64,000 bases of DNA from Sphingobacterium sp. (GCA_031286695.1 JAITTY010000005.1:558001-622000), one strand, 5' to 3'; positions 43,287 through 53,326 are shown, numbered from the stretch's first letter. The notes: generated by a model not told the origin, from the sequence alone. Numbers and translations are program-made.

Positions 43287-44207
43287 ATGAAACAAACCGG
43301 TTTAAAAATCAAGCAGAAATGGAAGTTCTTCTCCATGTTCATCACCTGCTATTTACCTCACTTATTGAGTATGGCTCAATCCAGCACGCCGATTCTCCGT
43401 ATCGGTATCATGGCCGATATGCAATACGCTGATAAAACAGATCATGGCAGCCGGTTCTACCACAATTCTTTAATGAAAGTCGATACGGCTGTAGACTTCT
43501 TCAATCGCAATAAGGTCGATTTTTCATTGATTCTTGGCGATCTTGTCGACGAAGGTCCAAAAGATCTACCTGTACTGTTAAAACATCTCTCCCCTTTAAA
43601 AAAACCGACTTATTGTCTACTTGGAAACCACGACTACGTCAACGTATCCAACCCCGATCTATTGCACAGTACTTTTGGGATGCCAGATAAATACTACGCA
43701 TTCACCAAGGGAAAATGGCGATTTGTGTTCTTAAACACAAATGCACTTAGTGAATATGCCACAACAGCCAATTCAGCAGAGCGGAGCGAATGGAAATTAT
43801 TGGTCGATAGCCTACAAGCAAATGGAAGAAAAAACACGCAACCCTGGAATGGCGGAGTTGATCATAAACAGCTCTTATGGCTACAAAACGAACTTGCCCA
43901 AGCGCGGAAAAACAAGGAGCATGTAATCGTATTAACACATCATCCATTATTGCCAGAAAATGGCTATGAAACACTCAATAACAGACAAGTTCTTGCTATA
44001 CTCTACAAATTTCCCGAAGTAAAACTGGTGCTTTCAGGTCATAATCATAAAGGCAATTTTGTACAGGAAAACAATATTCCTTTTGTCACTATGGAGGGTA
44101 TGATTGAAACTCCTGCCAGCAATGCCTATGGCTTATTGGAACTTTATCCAAAAGAGATCAAAATTAAAGGCCACAGCAGGCTCACTTCACGAGTTTTTAA
44201 GTTTTAA
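43287..44207 (+). CDS. Secreted calcineurin-like metallophosphoesterase
   Basis: The 306-residue protein carries the dinuclear metal motifs of the family: DMQY (Asp44 area), LILGDLVDEG (GDxxD), LLGNHDYVN (GNHD), VLTHHPLLP and SGHNHKG (GHxH). The closest style is ADP-ribose/CDP-alcohol pyrophosphatase-like (ADPRibase-Mn) proteins. An N-terminal hydrophobic segment followed by LSMAQ indicates export. The substrate is unknown, with a phosphodiester or pyrophosphate the likely class. It converges on the SusD gene with a strong shared terminator between. Confidence 0.88.
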   Translation: MKQTGLKIKQKWKFFSMFITCYLPHLLSMAQSSTPILRIGIMADMQYADKTDHGSRFYHNSLMKVDTAVDFFNRNKVDFSLILGDLVDEGPKDLPVLLKHLSPLKKPTYCLLGNHDYVNVSNPDLLHSTFGMPDKYYAFTKGKWRFVFLNTNALSEYATTANSAERSEWKLLVDSLQANGRKNTQPWNGGVDHKQLLWLQNELAQARKNKEHVIVLTHHPLLPENGYETLNNRQVLAILYKFPEVKLVLSGHNHKGNFVQENNIPFVTMEGMIETPASNAYGLLELYPKEIKIKGHSRLTSRVFKF

Positions 44208-44262
44208 TCAAAACAAAGTTCTATCCGGAGATTATTCAAGCTACCGTTAATGACATGAAGAT

Positions 44263-44304
44263 AAAACACCCTCAAAAGCTTTCGCTTTTGAGGGTGTTTT
44301 TTAT
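44263..44304. terminator. Strong bidirectional terminator
   Basis: A perfect 17-base stem (44263-44279 with 44284-44300) closes a TTTC loop, with A and T runs on either side. It serves the phosphoesterase and the SusC/SusD operon. Confidence 0.92.
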
Positions 44305-44326
44305 TGAATGGGTTTAGACAAAAATA

Positions 44327-46096
44327 CTATTCCATAGTTGGATTAAATGTTCCGCCCCAATCTTTATTCTGCTTGATATTTGGGTTCTTATCAATGACCG
44401 ATTGCGCGACGGGAAAGAAATAATAGGTATCGGGTACCAAATTCACTTTGTTTCCTGTACTGGGCACCTGCAAGACGCTATATTTGAACTGATTTTCTTT
44501 CAACGAATATGTCTTGGCCAATGCATTGGCATCATCCAGATTCATCTCCGTTCCGTTTGCGTTTACTGCAATGGCTTCAACTCCATGTTTGGTTGTATTG
44601 TTCAGTATATTGAGCTTACGTAACCTTCTTAAATCCCAAAAACGATGTCCTTCAAAACAGAACTCAATGTTACGCTCTGCCAAAATAGCTTCACGCATTT
44701 GTTCCTTCGTGGTCGCTGTTATACCATATTTATTGTCCGCACCGGGTTCGATTCCCGCTCTTTTTCTGATTTGCGTAACCAGGTCTAAGGCTGTCGCAAA
44801 ATCTCCTGTTTCATTTGCCGTTTCAGCATAATTCAATAGAACCTCGGCATAGCGCATCAACACAAAGTCGACGTCATACTGCGTTTCCACTTCGGTTTGC
44901 TTTAATGACAGTTTGGAATTTTTCAAGATAAAAAATCCACTATATCGATCCAAATTGGACGATGGAGTTTTTGCCTTCGGGTTAATGCCAAAGTCATCTA
45001 AAGCCGGAGCAATACCGACAGAAGTGTATTGTCTTTTGCCGCTCTTGCCGGAAACTTCATAAATCTTGGCATTCCACACGATAGATTTTTCAAAACGCGG
45101 ATCCCGGTTCTCCCAATAGGATTGTAAAAATTGATCTTCGTTCTTATGATATTTACCTGTTTGATCTGAATATAATTTTCCATCTTTCATTGGAAATGCC
45201 TTTACAAATTCCCAGGATGGAACGGAACCTGCTGGCCCCCTACTTTCAGATCCCGGACGTACACCATTATCCCAACTGGCAACTTTATTCGGGTAGGCGT
45301 TAATCACAGCAAAAACAACCTCCGGTCCCTTTTCTACCAGGGCAATGTTGGAATAATCAGGAGTCAAACTATAGCCATCCGCCTTAAGCTGATCATAAGC
45401 TAATTTATTTGCGGTATTGGCCTCCTGCCAATAGGCATTTCCATAAGGATTGGAAGGGTTAAACTGTGGAGAAGCCTTATATAATAGTACCTTTGCTTTA
45501 AAAGCGGTTGCAAAATCACCATCGATTTTCCCATAATCGGCCGTTCCTTTTGCAATTGTTTTTGGCAACTGTGAAATAGCCTGATCCAGATCTTTAACGA
45601 TCAGATCAAAGCATTCTTTTGTCGAATTGCGGGGAACATTAAGATCATCATTTTTTAGATCTTGCGGTACCGTAATATAAGGAACACCGCCATGGATCCT
45701 AACCATGTTAAAATACATAAAGGCACGCATAAACAACGCCTGACCAATCACCGTTTTTTTAAAATCGTCTTTTAGTGAACTACTTTCATTGACTTTCTGT
45801 ATTGCCGTATTGATTTTCCGGATGGTTGTGTAATCCCATGATTTGTAAGAACCATTGTTGACGGTAACCGCATCCAATGGAAAAGCGATCCCAATTAGTT
45901 GTTCCGAATTTCCATCCGCACCAGAATTCCAGTTACCAAATAGTGGATATAAATTGGCAAGATAACCGTTGACTAAATTTGGATCGGCCCATACCTTGGC
46001 TTCATCCAGCGAATTGAGGTCCTCAATGTCCAATACATTTTTACAGGAGGATATACACAAAGCCAAGGCAATTAAAGGATAATATATTTTTTTCAT
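44327..46096 (-). CDS. SusD/RagB family surface lipoprotein
   Basis: A 589-residue lipoprotein with lipobox ISSC (Cys18), so it sits at the outer membrane. The helical SusD fold shows the N-terminal LDIEDLNSLDEAKVWADPN, FMRAFMYFNMVRIHGGVPYI and the C-terminal segment AILAERNIEFCFEGHRFWDLRRL. It captures a glycan or similar ligand above the SusC channel. It starts 11 bases after the SusC stop and is co-expressed with it. No glycoside hydrolase or sigma/anti-sigma gene adjoins the pair, so the ligand is unknown. Confidence 0.94.
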   Translation of the reverse strand: MKKIYYPLIALALCISSCKNVLDIEDLNSLDEAKVWADPNLVNGYLANLYPLFGNWNSGADGNSEQLIGIAFPLDAVTVNNGSYKSWDYTTIRKINTAIQKVNESSSLKDDFKKTVIGQALFMRAFMYFNMVRIHGGVPYITVPQDLKNDDLNVPRNSTKECFDLIVKDLDQAISQLPKTIAKGTADYGKIDGDFATAFKAKVLLYKASPQFNPSNPYGNAYWQEANTANKLAYDQLKADGYSLTPDYSNIALVEKGPEVVFAVINAYPNKVASWDNGVRPGSESRGPAGSVPSWEFVKAFPMKDGKLYSDQTGKYHKNEDQFLQSYWENRDPRFEKSIVWNAKIYEVSGKSGKRQYTSVGIAPALDDFGINPKAKTPSSNLDRYSGFFILKNSKLSLKQTEVETQYDVDFVLMRYAEVLLNYAETANETGDFATALDLVTQIRKRAGIEPGADNKYGITATTKEQMREAILAERNIEFCFEGHRFWDLRRLRKLNILNNTTKHGVEAIAVNANGTEMNLDDANALAKTYSLKENQFKYSVLQVPSTGNKVNLVPDTYYFFPVAQSVIDKNPNIKQNKDWGGTFNPTME

Positions 46097-46107
46097 CTTT
46101 TTCTCAT

Positions 46108-49100
46108 TTAAAATTTAACATCGAGTCCAAACGTGAAGGTTTTCATGACTGGATAAGAATCGTACAGTTTTTGCTCTGGGTCATGGAACTCTTTCATCGG
46201 TGAAAAAACAAACAAATTGGTTCCATTGAAAAACAAGTTGACATCTTTTACGCGTATCTTCTCGGTCATGCTTTTTGGCAATCGATAAGACACATTAATA
46301 TCGCGCAATCGCAGATAGGCTCCATTTCTTATCCAGAATGACGAAGGTGCTGCACCGGACTCGGCCCAATCCGAGCGGCCTGTTGGCCGTGGATATTTGG
46401 CATCGGTATTATCCGGTGTCCAGACATCGGAAGCCCAAATCGGGTAATATGGACGGAAGGTATCGCCGTGTTGGCGCATGCCACCGCCTTCTTGATTGCT
46501 GATCATCCGATCATAGGCAAGAACCCCCTGAAATAAGGCGGAGACATAGAAGCCCTTCCAGCTTGCATTGAATCCAAACCCATAATTGATGCGCGGAGAA
46601 TTATTGTCCGACAATAGCTGCATATCGTTGTCATCAATTTTTCCATCCGGACCACCTGAATAGTTCGTCCCTTGGACATCTTTGTACAAGATCATTCCTG
46701 GAAAAGGATCCCTTCCGTAAGTCGTAAATCCCTTTGCCTTCAGTGCATCAGCTTCGGCTTGCGTCCTTACCAGACCCAGCGCTTCAAAACCAATAATTCT
46801 ATTTTCAGGCCGTCCAATTCTAGACCGAAAATACTGAGGCTGCCCATTGGTATATGCTGGTTCTTCATCAAAGATGTCCCAACGGTCTTTCGCATAACCC
46901 AGATTGGCATTGAGACCATAAGCCACCTCACCAACCCTGTCATTCCAGTTCAAAGAAATCTCCCCCCCTTTATAACTTCTCGCCGCATAATTTTCGGGAG
47001 CAAGCAAACGTCCATAATTATCGGGGACTTTCAGTGATCTTCTGCCAAGAATATTGGTTTCCTTACGTGAAAACAGATCGAGGCTACCAGTCAGTTTATT
47101 ATTGACAAATCCAAAATCCAAGCCCAAATTGACACTTTTGGAAGTTGTCCAGGTTAAATTCTGCGTTGGTGTTGCGCCATACGCAATACCATTGTAATAG
47201 CGGTCACCAAACATATAGCCACCAGAGGTGGTATACTTCTCTAAATAGCCAAATTGACCGATCCGATCGGCATTTACATCCAAATCATTACCCGTGGTAC
47301 CATAAGAAGCCCTGAACTTCAAGTCCGATATCGTATTTTTTATATCCGTAAAGAAGTTCTCGTCCGATACACGCCAGGCTGCCGAGACCGAAGGAAAAAA
47401 GCCCCAACGCTTATCTTTAGGGAACAAAGGTGATCCATCGTAACGAAAAGAAAACTCAGCAATGTACTTATCCGCATAATTGTAGTTGGCGCGACCAATG
47501 ATGCCACGTCTCGAATCAACTGTTTCATTGGCAGTTGTCGACCGAAAGTTACGATCTGTAGGATAAATAAACATTTGATCTAGGGCTGTAATTGGATTTT
47601 CTGCCCGTGAGGTGACATAAGTCCCTCCTTTTTTGGACTGTTCATAAACCAATGTTCCATCCACAGCATGTTTACCAAACTTGCGGTTATAGTTTAAAAA
47701 CCAGTTTACCTGATATTCCCACAGTCGTTGTGGGCTGTAGTCCATAAAAGGCTGGCTCTGACTAAAAGTAAAGATATTGATACTTGCTTCTGATGGCGGA
47801 GCTGGTATAAAGCGGTTGTCATTCGGGTTTAAGGGGGTAAAGGTATAGTTCTTTTGAAAGCTCATATAACGCTTACGCATATAGTCTTGGGCAATGTAAC
47901 TTCCGACAACTTTTGTCGATAGACCTTGCACCAATTTATCAAGCTTTAAGTTTAAGGTCATAATAGGATTGACCTGCCGCACTTTACGGTCTATATAGCG
48001 ATCTCCGATGACCTGATCGATCACATTCCAGGCCTGCCAGCTTCCCATAGGCGTCTGTACGGGATAAGCTGTTGGTGTATTGCTCGGTGTCCCGTCTGCA
48101 TTCAGGTAAAACGGATACATCTTTGGCCAGTTGAAGGTAACACGATAGAAATCGGATACATCAAAATCATCATCATTGGAAGATGTGCTAAACGGCCAGA
48201 AAAAGCGCTTCGAGTTGGTTTGGTTAGCTGAAATATTAAAATCCATGCTAAAATCCTCTGTAATTTGGGCAGAGATATTGCTTCTCAGATTAAACTTCTC
48301 ATGGTCCAGTGATTTGTAAGACCCATTTTCTTTACGGTAGCTCAGCAAGCTATAATAGGTAATTTTGTCACCGCCGCCATTGACTGATATGGATTGTCGA
48401 TGTGTAAATGGATTTCGCCAGATAACGTCATTGGCATTGTAATTTTTGTCCTTAAAATAATCAAACTCCTTTTGACCGTTAGGAATAGCATTACCACGAA
48501 ACTCCGCAACCCTATTTTGATAAGTTAATTCATCTTGCGCAGTCGTTAAATTAGCAAGGAGCTCCTGTGTTGGCGTATTGAAGGTATAATTACTTTGTAC
48601 ATTAAAAACAGGGGCCTGCGCCGTTCCTTTTTTAGTCGTCACAACAACAACGCCATTACCGGCCCGTGTACCGTATACTGCCGCAGTTGCCGCATCTTTT
48701 AAGAAGGTCATTTGGTCAACCTCGTTCGCTTCAAGCACATCAAATGCAGCTTTATCGCGAACCACGCCATCAATTACATAAAGTGGCTCGGCAAAACTCC
48801 CCCGAATACGTAAGCTCGACGACGCTCCCGCCATCCCCGAAGTATTGGTGACATTTACCCCCGCTGCTCTACCGGCCAAAGAATTGGAAAGATTTGAACT
48901 GGGGATGTTTTTTAACTGTTCTGCATTGACGGTAGCGACCGAACCGGTGATATTTCCTTTCCGCTGCTTACCATAGCCAATGATCACGACCTCTTCAAGT
49001 GCTTGATCACTCGATACCATGACCACGTTCACATTACCTGTGGAAACGGCCACCTCCTGTTTTGTAAACCCTTGGTAGTTCACGACCAAAACATCACCAC

Positions 49101-49353
49101 GCTTTGCTCGAATAGAAAAAATACCTTGTTGATTGGAGGACGCTTGAACGGATGTTCCTTTGACGGTGATGGTGGCGCCGGCTAATACCTGACCTTTCTC
49201 ATCTTTGACGACCCCTGTGACCTGATCTTGAGCTGCAATAGCATTAGTCGGCTCCAGATTCAGCCCGTAAGAATCGGGCTGATTAAACAGCAGGCAGAGC
49301 CCCAAAAGGCTAATGGGTCTTGCCTTTCCATGAAGAAAAAAATTTCTCATCAT
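46108..49353 (-). CDS. SusC/RagA family TonB-linked outer membrane protein
   Basis: This 1081-residue importer has, in order: a signal peptide, a carboxypeptidase-like beta-sandwich (VTGVVKDEKGQVLAGATITVKGT, about 44-66), a plug with ITGSVATVNAEQLKNIP and SLRIRGSFAEPLYVIDGVV, and a barrel ending FTFGLDVKF. There is no extra STN domain, so signalling through an anti-sigma factor is not expected. Working with the SusD-like lipoprotein, it imports oligosaccharides or similar through TonB energy. The gene starts ATGATG at 49353/49350. It is the first gene of the pair. Confidence 0.95.
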   Translation of the reverse strand: MMRNFFLHGKARPISLLGLCLLFNQPDSYGLNLEPTNAIAAQDQVTGVVKDEKGQVLAGATITVKGTSVQASSNQQGIFSIRAKRGDVLVVNYQGFTKQEVAVSTGNVNVVMVSSDQALEEVVIIGYGKQRKGNITGSVATVNAEQLKNIPSSNLSNSLAGRAAGVNVTNTSGMAGASSSLRIRGSFAEPLYVIDGVVRDKAAFDVLEANEVDQMTFLKDAATAAVYGTRAGNGVVVVTTKKGTAQAPVFNVQSNYTFNTPTQELLANLTTAQDELTYQNRVAEFRGNAIPNGQKEFDYFKDKNYNANDVIWRNPFTHRQSISVNGGGDKITYYSLLSYRKENGSYKSLDHEKFNLRSNISAQITEDFSMDFNISANQTNSKRFFWPFSTSSNDDDFDVSDFYRVTFNWPKMYPFYLNADGTPSNTPTAYPVQTPMGSWQAWNVIDQVIGDRYIDRKVRQVNPIMTLNLKLDKLVQGLSTKVVGSYIAQDYMRKRYMSFQKNYTFTPLNPNDNRFIPAPPSEASINIFTFSQSQPFMDYSPQRLWEYQVNWFLNYNRKFGKHAVDGTLVYEQSKKGGTYVTSRAENPITALDQMFIYPTDRNFRSTTANETVDSRRGIIGRANYNYADKYIAEFSFRYDGSPLFPKDKRWGFFPSVSAAWRVSDENFFTDIKNTISDLKFRASYGTTGNDLDVNADRIGQFGYLEKYTTSGGYMFGDRYYNGIAYGATPTQNLTWTTSKSVNLGLDFGFVNNKLTGSLDLFSRKETNILGRRSLKVPDNYGRLLAPENYAARSYKGGEISLNWNDRVGEVAYGLNANLGYAKDRWDIFDEEPAYTNGQPQYFRSRIGRPENRIIGFEALGLVRTQAEADALKAKGFTTYGRDPFPGMILYKDVQGTNYSGGPDGKIDDNDMQLLSDNNSPRINYGFGFNASWKGFYVSALFQGVLAYDRMISNQEGGGMRQHGDTFRPYYPIWASDVWTPDNTDAKYPRPTGRSDWAESGAAPSSFWIRNGAYLRLRDINVSYRLPKSMTEKIRVKDVNLFFNGTNLFVFSPMKEFHDPEQKLYDSYPVMKTFTFGLDVKF

Positions 49354-49729
49354 AATTACAAATTGGTTTAAAATAATAAAGAACCTGTAGGTTCAACTTT
49401 GGTTTATTTATTTTCACTGATTTCTTTTTATAAAAAACAGTAAAAGTGGATTAGATTGTCTATTAAATTTAGAAAACAAAATCTTATTAACGAAACTAAT
49501 ATGATTTTTTAATCCAAAATTCACAGAAACGTTACATCTTTAAAATAGGGAATGGAAATGCCTGACAGCAGTCCCGATCTTCAGGGAGAACACCTAAAAA
49601 CTGTAGTGAACACAGGGATTTAAAGTGGATTTATATCCCTGTATGAATAATATCTAGGAAATTTTATTTTCAGGCGAGCCGAGTACGATCAATGTAGAGG
49701 CTCCGAATGGGACTTAAAAAAATAAGAGC
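49354..49729. promoter_or_regulatory. 376-base leader region of the SusC/SusD operon
   Basis: No gene is seen. It holds a palindrome GAACCTGTAGGTTC (49381-49394), about 28 bases upstream of the SusC start. It also holds a stem of 8 base pairs, ACAGGGAT with ATCCCTGT (49612-49619, 49635-49642), that extends with one mismatch. A transcriptional start was not located, because no exact TAnnTTTG is present close to the start codon. Confidence 0.4.
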
Positions 49730-50506
49730 CTAAAACTGTAAGCTGGCATTTAGACAAAAATGTCTTCCGTTATACGTGGGTAGTACAACATAGCTCTTTT
49801 TCGAATTTTGTAATCGACTGTCGACCAAAGGCAATAGCCAATAAGCTATTTTAGTACTTAAGATACCAACCCCAGCTCCCATAACGATATCTGAGAACCA
49901 GTGTTTATCATTGTGCATCCGCAGATAACCGGTACCAGCGGCAACAGCATAGCCCGCTATTCCGTACCAAATTGACTCCTGTCTATATTCCTGCCAAAGC
50001 AGTTCCGCACCAACAAATGCAGTGGCAGCATGCCCTGAAGGAAAAGAATTGTTCGCTGAACTATCTGGTCGCCAAACAGGAATCGTGGATTTCATAATTT
50101 TTACAGTTGAAGTCATGATAATATTGGAAACCGCTGTCGTAAACAAGCGTTGTTTAAGATTATGTTTCGCAGGTACCCCGACCGCATCCAGAACAAAAAC
50201 TCCGGCAGTTCCAGCAAAACGGGTGAAATCGTCTAATTTAATTTTTTGATTGTTCCCTCTCGAAACGCCGTCTCTAATATCTTCATCTATCCCTTTTAAA
50301 AAGGGATTCCCTTTGGCAACAATACCATAGGTGATCAATCCTACAGGAACAGCCAGTTCTTTGTAAGGAATTTTCTTAAAAAAATGAGATCCGCTGCTCG
50401 AATCCGAAGGTTGTTCCGACAAGATCTGTGCAAACGAGGCAACAGGTAATACAAAAAGTAAAACCAGCATACAATAAAAAACCAGCTGTTTCCTGTAATC
50501 GATCAT
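49730..50506 (-). CDS. PAP2-family phosphatase
   Basis: A 258-residue membrane phosphatase. The three catalytic motifs are clear: KSTIPVWRP (KxxxxxxRP), SFPSGHAAT (PSGH) and LRMHNDKHWFSD (SRxxxxxHxxxD type, with the first residues altered to LR). The first hydrophobic segment has SFAQ at its end, so the active domain is exported. It acts on lipid phosphates such as phosphatidate, undecaprenyl-PP or lipid A. A -7 box TATCTTTG is at 50537-50530. The substrate cannot be chosen from the sequence. Confidence 0.9.
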   Translation of the reverse strand: MIDYRKQLVFYCMLVLLFVLPVASFAQILSEQPSDSSSGSHFFKKIPYKELAVPVGLITYGIVAKGNPFLKGIDEDIRDGVSRGNNQKIKLDDFTRFAGTAGVFVLDAVGVPAKHNLKQRLFTTAVSNIIMTSTVKIMKSTIPVWRPDSSANNSFPSGHAATAFVGAELLWQEYRQESIWYGIAGYAVAAGTGYLRMHNDKHWFSDIVMGAGVGILSTKIAYWLLPLVDSRLQNSKKSYVVLPTYNGRHFCLNASLQF

Positions 50507-50529
50507 TTTATTATTTATTTTATCGTGCG

Positions 50530-50537
50530 CAAAGATA
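50530..50537 (-). promoter_or_regulatory. -7 promoter box for the PAP2 gene
   Basis: TATCTTTG on the minus strand matches TAnnTTTG, with 23 bases to the ATG at 50506. Confidence 0.45.
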
Positions 50538-50545
50538 ATATTAAT

Positions 50546-50722
50546 TTATCCAGTAAAAGAAGTCGCTAGCCCCCGTTCATTAACATACCAAACACCTTTT
50601 CCAATCACCGATCGCAGGCGATCAACTTCCGCTATAGGTTGAATAGCCATGGGGTGAAAGCGTAAATAATCAGACATCCCACCTAAAATTGCAGTTTTCA
50701 TTTCGATATTTGTGCTATTCAT
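50546..50722 (-). CDS. Possible small ORF of unknown function
   Basis: A 58-residue frame from ATG 50722 (MNSTNIEMKTAILGGMSDYL) lies in the gap between the SRPBCC and PAP2 genes, on the same strand, 27 bases after the SRPBCC stop. It shows no match I recognise. It could be a real small protein, the remnant of a longer one, or a chance frame. It ends only about 10 bases before the promoter box of the PAP2 gene. Confidence 0.3.
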   Translation of the reverse strand: MNSTNIEMKTAILGGMSDYLRFHPMAIQPIAEVDRLRSVIGKGVWYVNERGLATSFTG

Positions 50723-50749
50723 ACCCAAATAGCCCTTTTTTTCCCAAAA

Positions 50750-51244
50750 CTATACACGGTGCTGATTTGGCCAGGGCTTACCCTTACCTGTTTCACATAA
50801 CAATTTCAAACTTCGAAGAAAAGCACCCCAGGTGTAGCTGCATTCTGCAAACATTGCGGAGTAGGCTTCCCAATCGTCGTGCTGAAAGAGCAATAAAGTA
50901 CCCCAGCTACTACTCCCCTGCTCAAACTGTCCTTGCATTTCAGGGTAGATGGACAATAAAGTTTCCTGATCACCATACAAAAGTTCAAAAGAAATTAAAG
51001 TTCCAATCCATTCATCTGCTCCCGCAACACAAAACCATTTAACCGTTTGAAAGGGCTCAAGCTCTTTGATTTCCATGGCTTTGAAATAGCCGTTCCCAAA
51101 AGTAAATCGTGAGACTGTCCCATTCTCTGCCTTTGCGATAGTAAATGGGGTCCACCACGACGATAAACCTTCTTGCGTACTAATAGCTCGATAAACAACC
51201 TCTTTGGCTGCACAAATCCATACAGTATGACGAATATTAGGCAT
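50750..51244 (-). CDS. SRPBCC/AHSA1 domain protein
   Basis: The 164-residue START-like protein opens MPNIRHTVWICAAKEVVYRA, followed by ISTQEGLSSWWTPFT, the conserved tryptophan loop. A later strand block (TVKWFCVAGADEWIGTLISFEL) and the C-terminal helix (WGAFLRSLKLLCETG) complete the fold. It binds a hydrophobic ligand or acts as a partner protein, with no known activity. The ATG at 51244 is chosen because a terminator of glgC occupies 51282-51322, inside the alternative longer start at 51298. Confidence 0.8.
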   Translation of the reverse strand: MPNIRHTVWICAAKEVVYRAISTQEGLSSWWTPFTIAKAENGTVSRFTFGNGYFKAMEIKELEPFQTVKWFCVAGADEWIGTLISFELLYGDQETLLSIYPEMQGQFEQGSSSWGTLLLFQHDDWEAYSAMFAECSYTWGAFLRSLKLLCETGKGKPWPNQHRV

Positions 51245-51281
51245 AAGCACACATTTTATCTTTATAACAAACAAGAAGAAA

Positions 51282-51322
51282 AAAGTCCGCTGTTTCATGC
51301 ACTTAAGTGAACAGCGGACTTT
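51282..51322 (-). terminator. Terminator of glgC
   Basis: On the minus strand perfect 13-base arms (51322-51310, 51294-51282) with a 15-base loop are followed by a T-rich run. It lies 21 bases past the glgC stop. Confidence 0.85.
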
Positions 51323-51343
51323 AGGTTCAACTTTTATAAATCA

Positions 51344-52615
51344 TCAAAATCCGATGGTAACCCCATTTGCAATGACCGCATCTTTTTTCACAACAACAAT
51401 ACCATCACATATCATGTGGGTCTCAAAGTCGCCATCATTCAGACCCGGTCCACCGATGATGCGGACATCGTCTCCGATACGACAGTTCTTATCCAGGATT
51501 GCATTTTCAATATAACAGCGTTTTCCAACACCTACCGGTGGTGGCTTTTGTGTACTTCCCAATTCAAGCACCTCTTCCAATTGCTCATAGTAATCTGTCC
51601 CCATCATATAAGTCGATTTAATAACTGTTCCTTCTCCAATGCGGGAACGGATTCCAATTACAGATCGCTCCAGTTTATCTCCATTTAAAATACAACCATC
51701 GGCAATCACTGTATTGTTTAAGGTTGTTCCCGAAATTTTCGAAGGTGGAAGCATCCGCGCCCGTGTATACACTGTTTCATTAAACAAATTGAAATCCGGA
51801 ATATCATCGGTTAATCCAATATTTGCATCAAAAAAAGACTTGATTGTCCCGATATCGGTCCAATAGCCATCAAATTGATAACTTAACACGCGAAGTGCTT
51901 CAATGGCATCCGGTATAATTTCCTTGCCAAAATCCATTCCTGGATTTGCAATTAGAAGGTTACGCAATATGTTTTTTGAAAAAACATAAATCCCCATGGA
52001 TGCCAAATAATGCCGCCCCTGTTTGTGCAGATCTTCTGAGACCTCAGAAGTCCAGTTTAACACTTCTTCTTTATCGGGTTTTTCGACAAAAGCTGTAATC
52101 TCGTTGGCTTCATTGGCTTTTAAAATACCAAATCCAGTCGCATCTTTGCCATTCACAGGTATGGTTGCAATGGTAACATCCCCCCCATTGTCTACATGGA
52201 AATCAATAAGCTTTGAATAATCCATCTGATAAAGCTGATCACCAGATAACACCAGAATGTAATCATAATCTACATTAAGCAGATGTTTCTGTGTACGTCT
52301 GACAGCATCGGCTGTTCCTTCAAACCAGCGATCGCCCTCATTTGTCTGTTCCGCAGCCAGAATGTCAACAAAGCCCTTACTAAAAATGCTAAAATTGTAA
52401 GAATTTTTGATGTGTGTGTTCAAAGAGGCTGAATTGAACTGCGTTAATACGAAGATCTTGTTATAGCCAGAATTCAAACAGTTCGAAATCGGAATATCTA
52501 CCAAACGATATTTTCCAGCTATAGGTACTGCTGGTTTCGAACGTTGTTGTGTCAATGGGAAAAGGCGCGACCCTCGACCTCCTCCCAATACAAGGGAAAC
52601 TACTTTGTGTATCAT
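51344..52615 (-). CDS. glgC: Glucose-1-phosphate adenylyltransferase
   Basis: This 423-residue enzyme makes ADP-glucose from glucose-1-phosphate and ATP, the committed step of glycogen synthesis. The nucleotide loop GGGRGSRLFPLTQQRSKPAV (13-32), the sugar-binding region and the C-terminal left-handed beta-helix (about 300-423, hexapeptide-like VIGIRSRIGEGTVIKS) are all present. GlgA and other glycogen genes are not in the window. It ends in a clear terminator and stands alone. Confidence 0.95.
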   Translation of the reverse strand: MIHKVVSLVLGGGRGSRLFPLTQQRSKPAVPIAGKYRLVDIPISNCLNSGYNKIFVLTQFNSASLNTHIKNSYNFSIFSKGFVDILAAEQTNEGDRWFEGTADAVRRTQKHLLNVDYDYILVLSGDQLYQMDYSKLIDFHVDNGGDVTIATIPVNGKDATGFGILKANEANEITAFVEKPDKEEVLNWTSEVSEDLHKQGRHYLASMGIYVFSKNILRNLLIANPGMDFGKEIIPDAIEALRVLSYQFDGYWTDIGTIKSFFDANIGLTDDIPDFNLFNETVYTRARMLPPSKISGTTLNNTVIADGCILNGDKLERSVIGIRSRIGEGTVIKSTYMMGTDYYEQLEEVLELGSTQKPPPVGVGKRCYIENAILDKNCRIGDDVRIIGGPGLNDGDFETHMICDGIVVVKKDAVIANGVTIGF

Positions 52616-52867
52616 ACCTCAATCCATTAATTGGTTATAAAATTGTTATCGTCAAGAATAAGGACCTGATCAGGTTTACGCTTGGGATCCTTTAAATTCA
52701 GGTTTAAGAATCCTTATTAAATTAGCAATTTTCCTGTAAAGAAGCAAATACCAATTTTGACCATTGATTCTTCTTACAATAAAAGTAATTCCCAAAAAAC
52801 GAACAACAACGTTCTTAACCTTAACCGATTAAAAGACGATGATTACAAGCCAGTATCTCCAATAGAT

Positions 52868-53326
52868 TTAATATCCAAATAGACCACTGAATATAAAAAG
52901 GCAGTAGATATAGCCAACAAGTAATAGATTAACACCAATTTGCGGATATTTCTTTTGCGTAAATAACCATACGATTTCTATAAAGGCATAAATGGACAGC
53001 GGTACCGCAAGACTGACTGTCATAAAATAAAGTAAATATCCGGCCCCCAAACCATCATTTTGTTGCTTAAGGATCACATATGGGGCAATAAGTAGCAGGA
53101 AGGCGATACAGACTACAGAAAACCGGATAAAAAAATGTCGCTTTAATTTCTTATCGCTTTTAAGAGGTTTATACACAAATAGTGATGAGCCTGTTATATA
53201 TATAGCTAACAGCAAATAACCGATATATTGATGGGCTTCCTCCAAGCCGTTCCAATCTTGATTAGCGTAAGCAAGACCAACAATTAGAAATAAAACAATA
53301 AATAAGACTACTTTAATATAATTCAT
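52868..53326 (-). CDS. Small unknown membrane protein, four segments
   Basis: The 152-residue product has hydrophobic segments at about 2-20, 35-52, 70-87 and 95-119, with a further one near the C-terminus (GVNLLLVGYIYCLFIFSGLFG). No known family or motif is recognised. It lies alone between glgC (252 bases away) and the efflux operon (400-base divergent gap). Confidence 0.6.
   Translation of the reverse strand: MNYIKVVLFIVLFLIVGLAYANQDWNGLEEAHQYIGYLLLAIYITGSSLFVYKPLKSDKKLKRHFFIRFSVVCIAFLLLIAPYVILKQQNDGLGAGYLLYFMTVSLAVPLSIYAFIEIVWLFTQKKYPQIGVNLLLVGYIYCLFIFSGLFGY

Noticed and set aside
51245..51298. Longer N-terminus for the SRPBCC protein at 50750-51244
   Set aside because: It would begin inside the glgC terminator hairpin, and the added residues are a hydrophobic run unlike the family.
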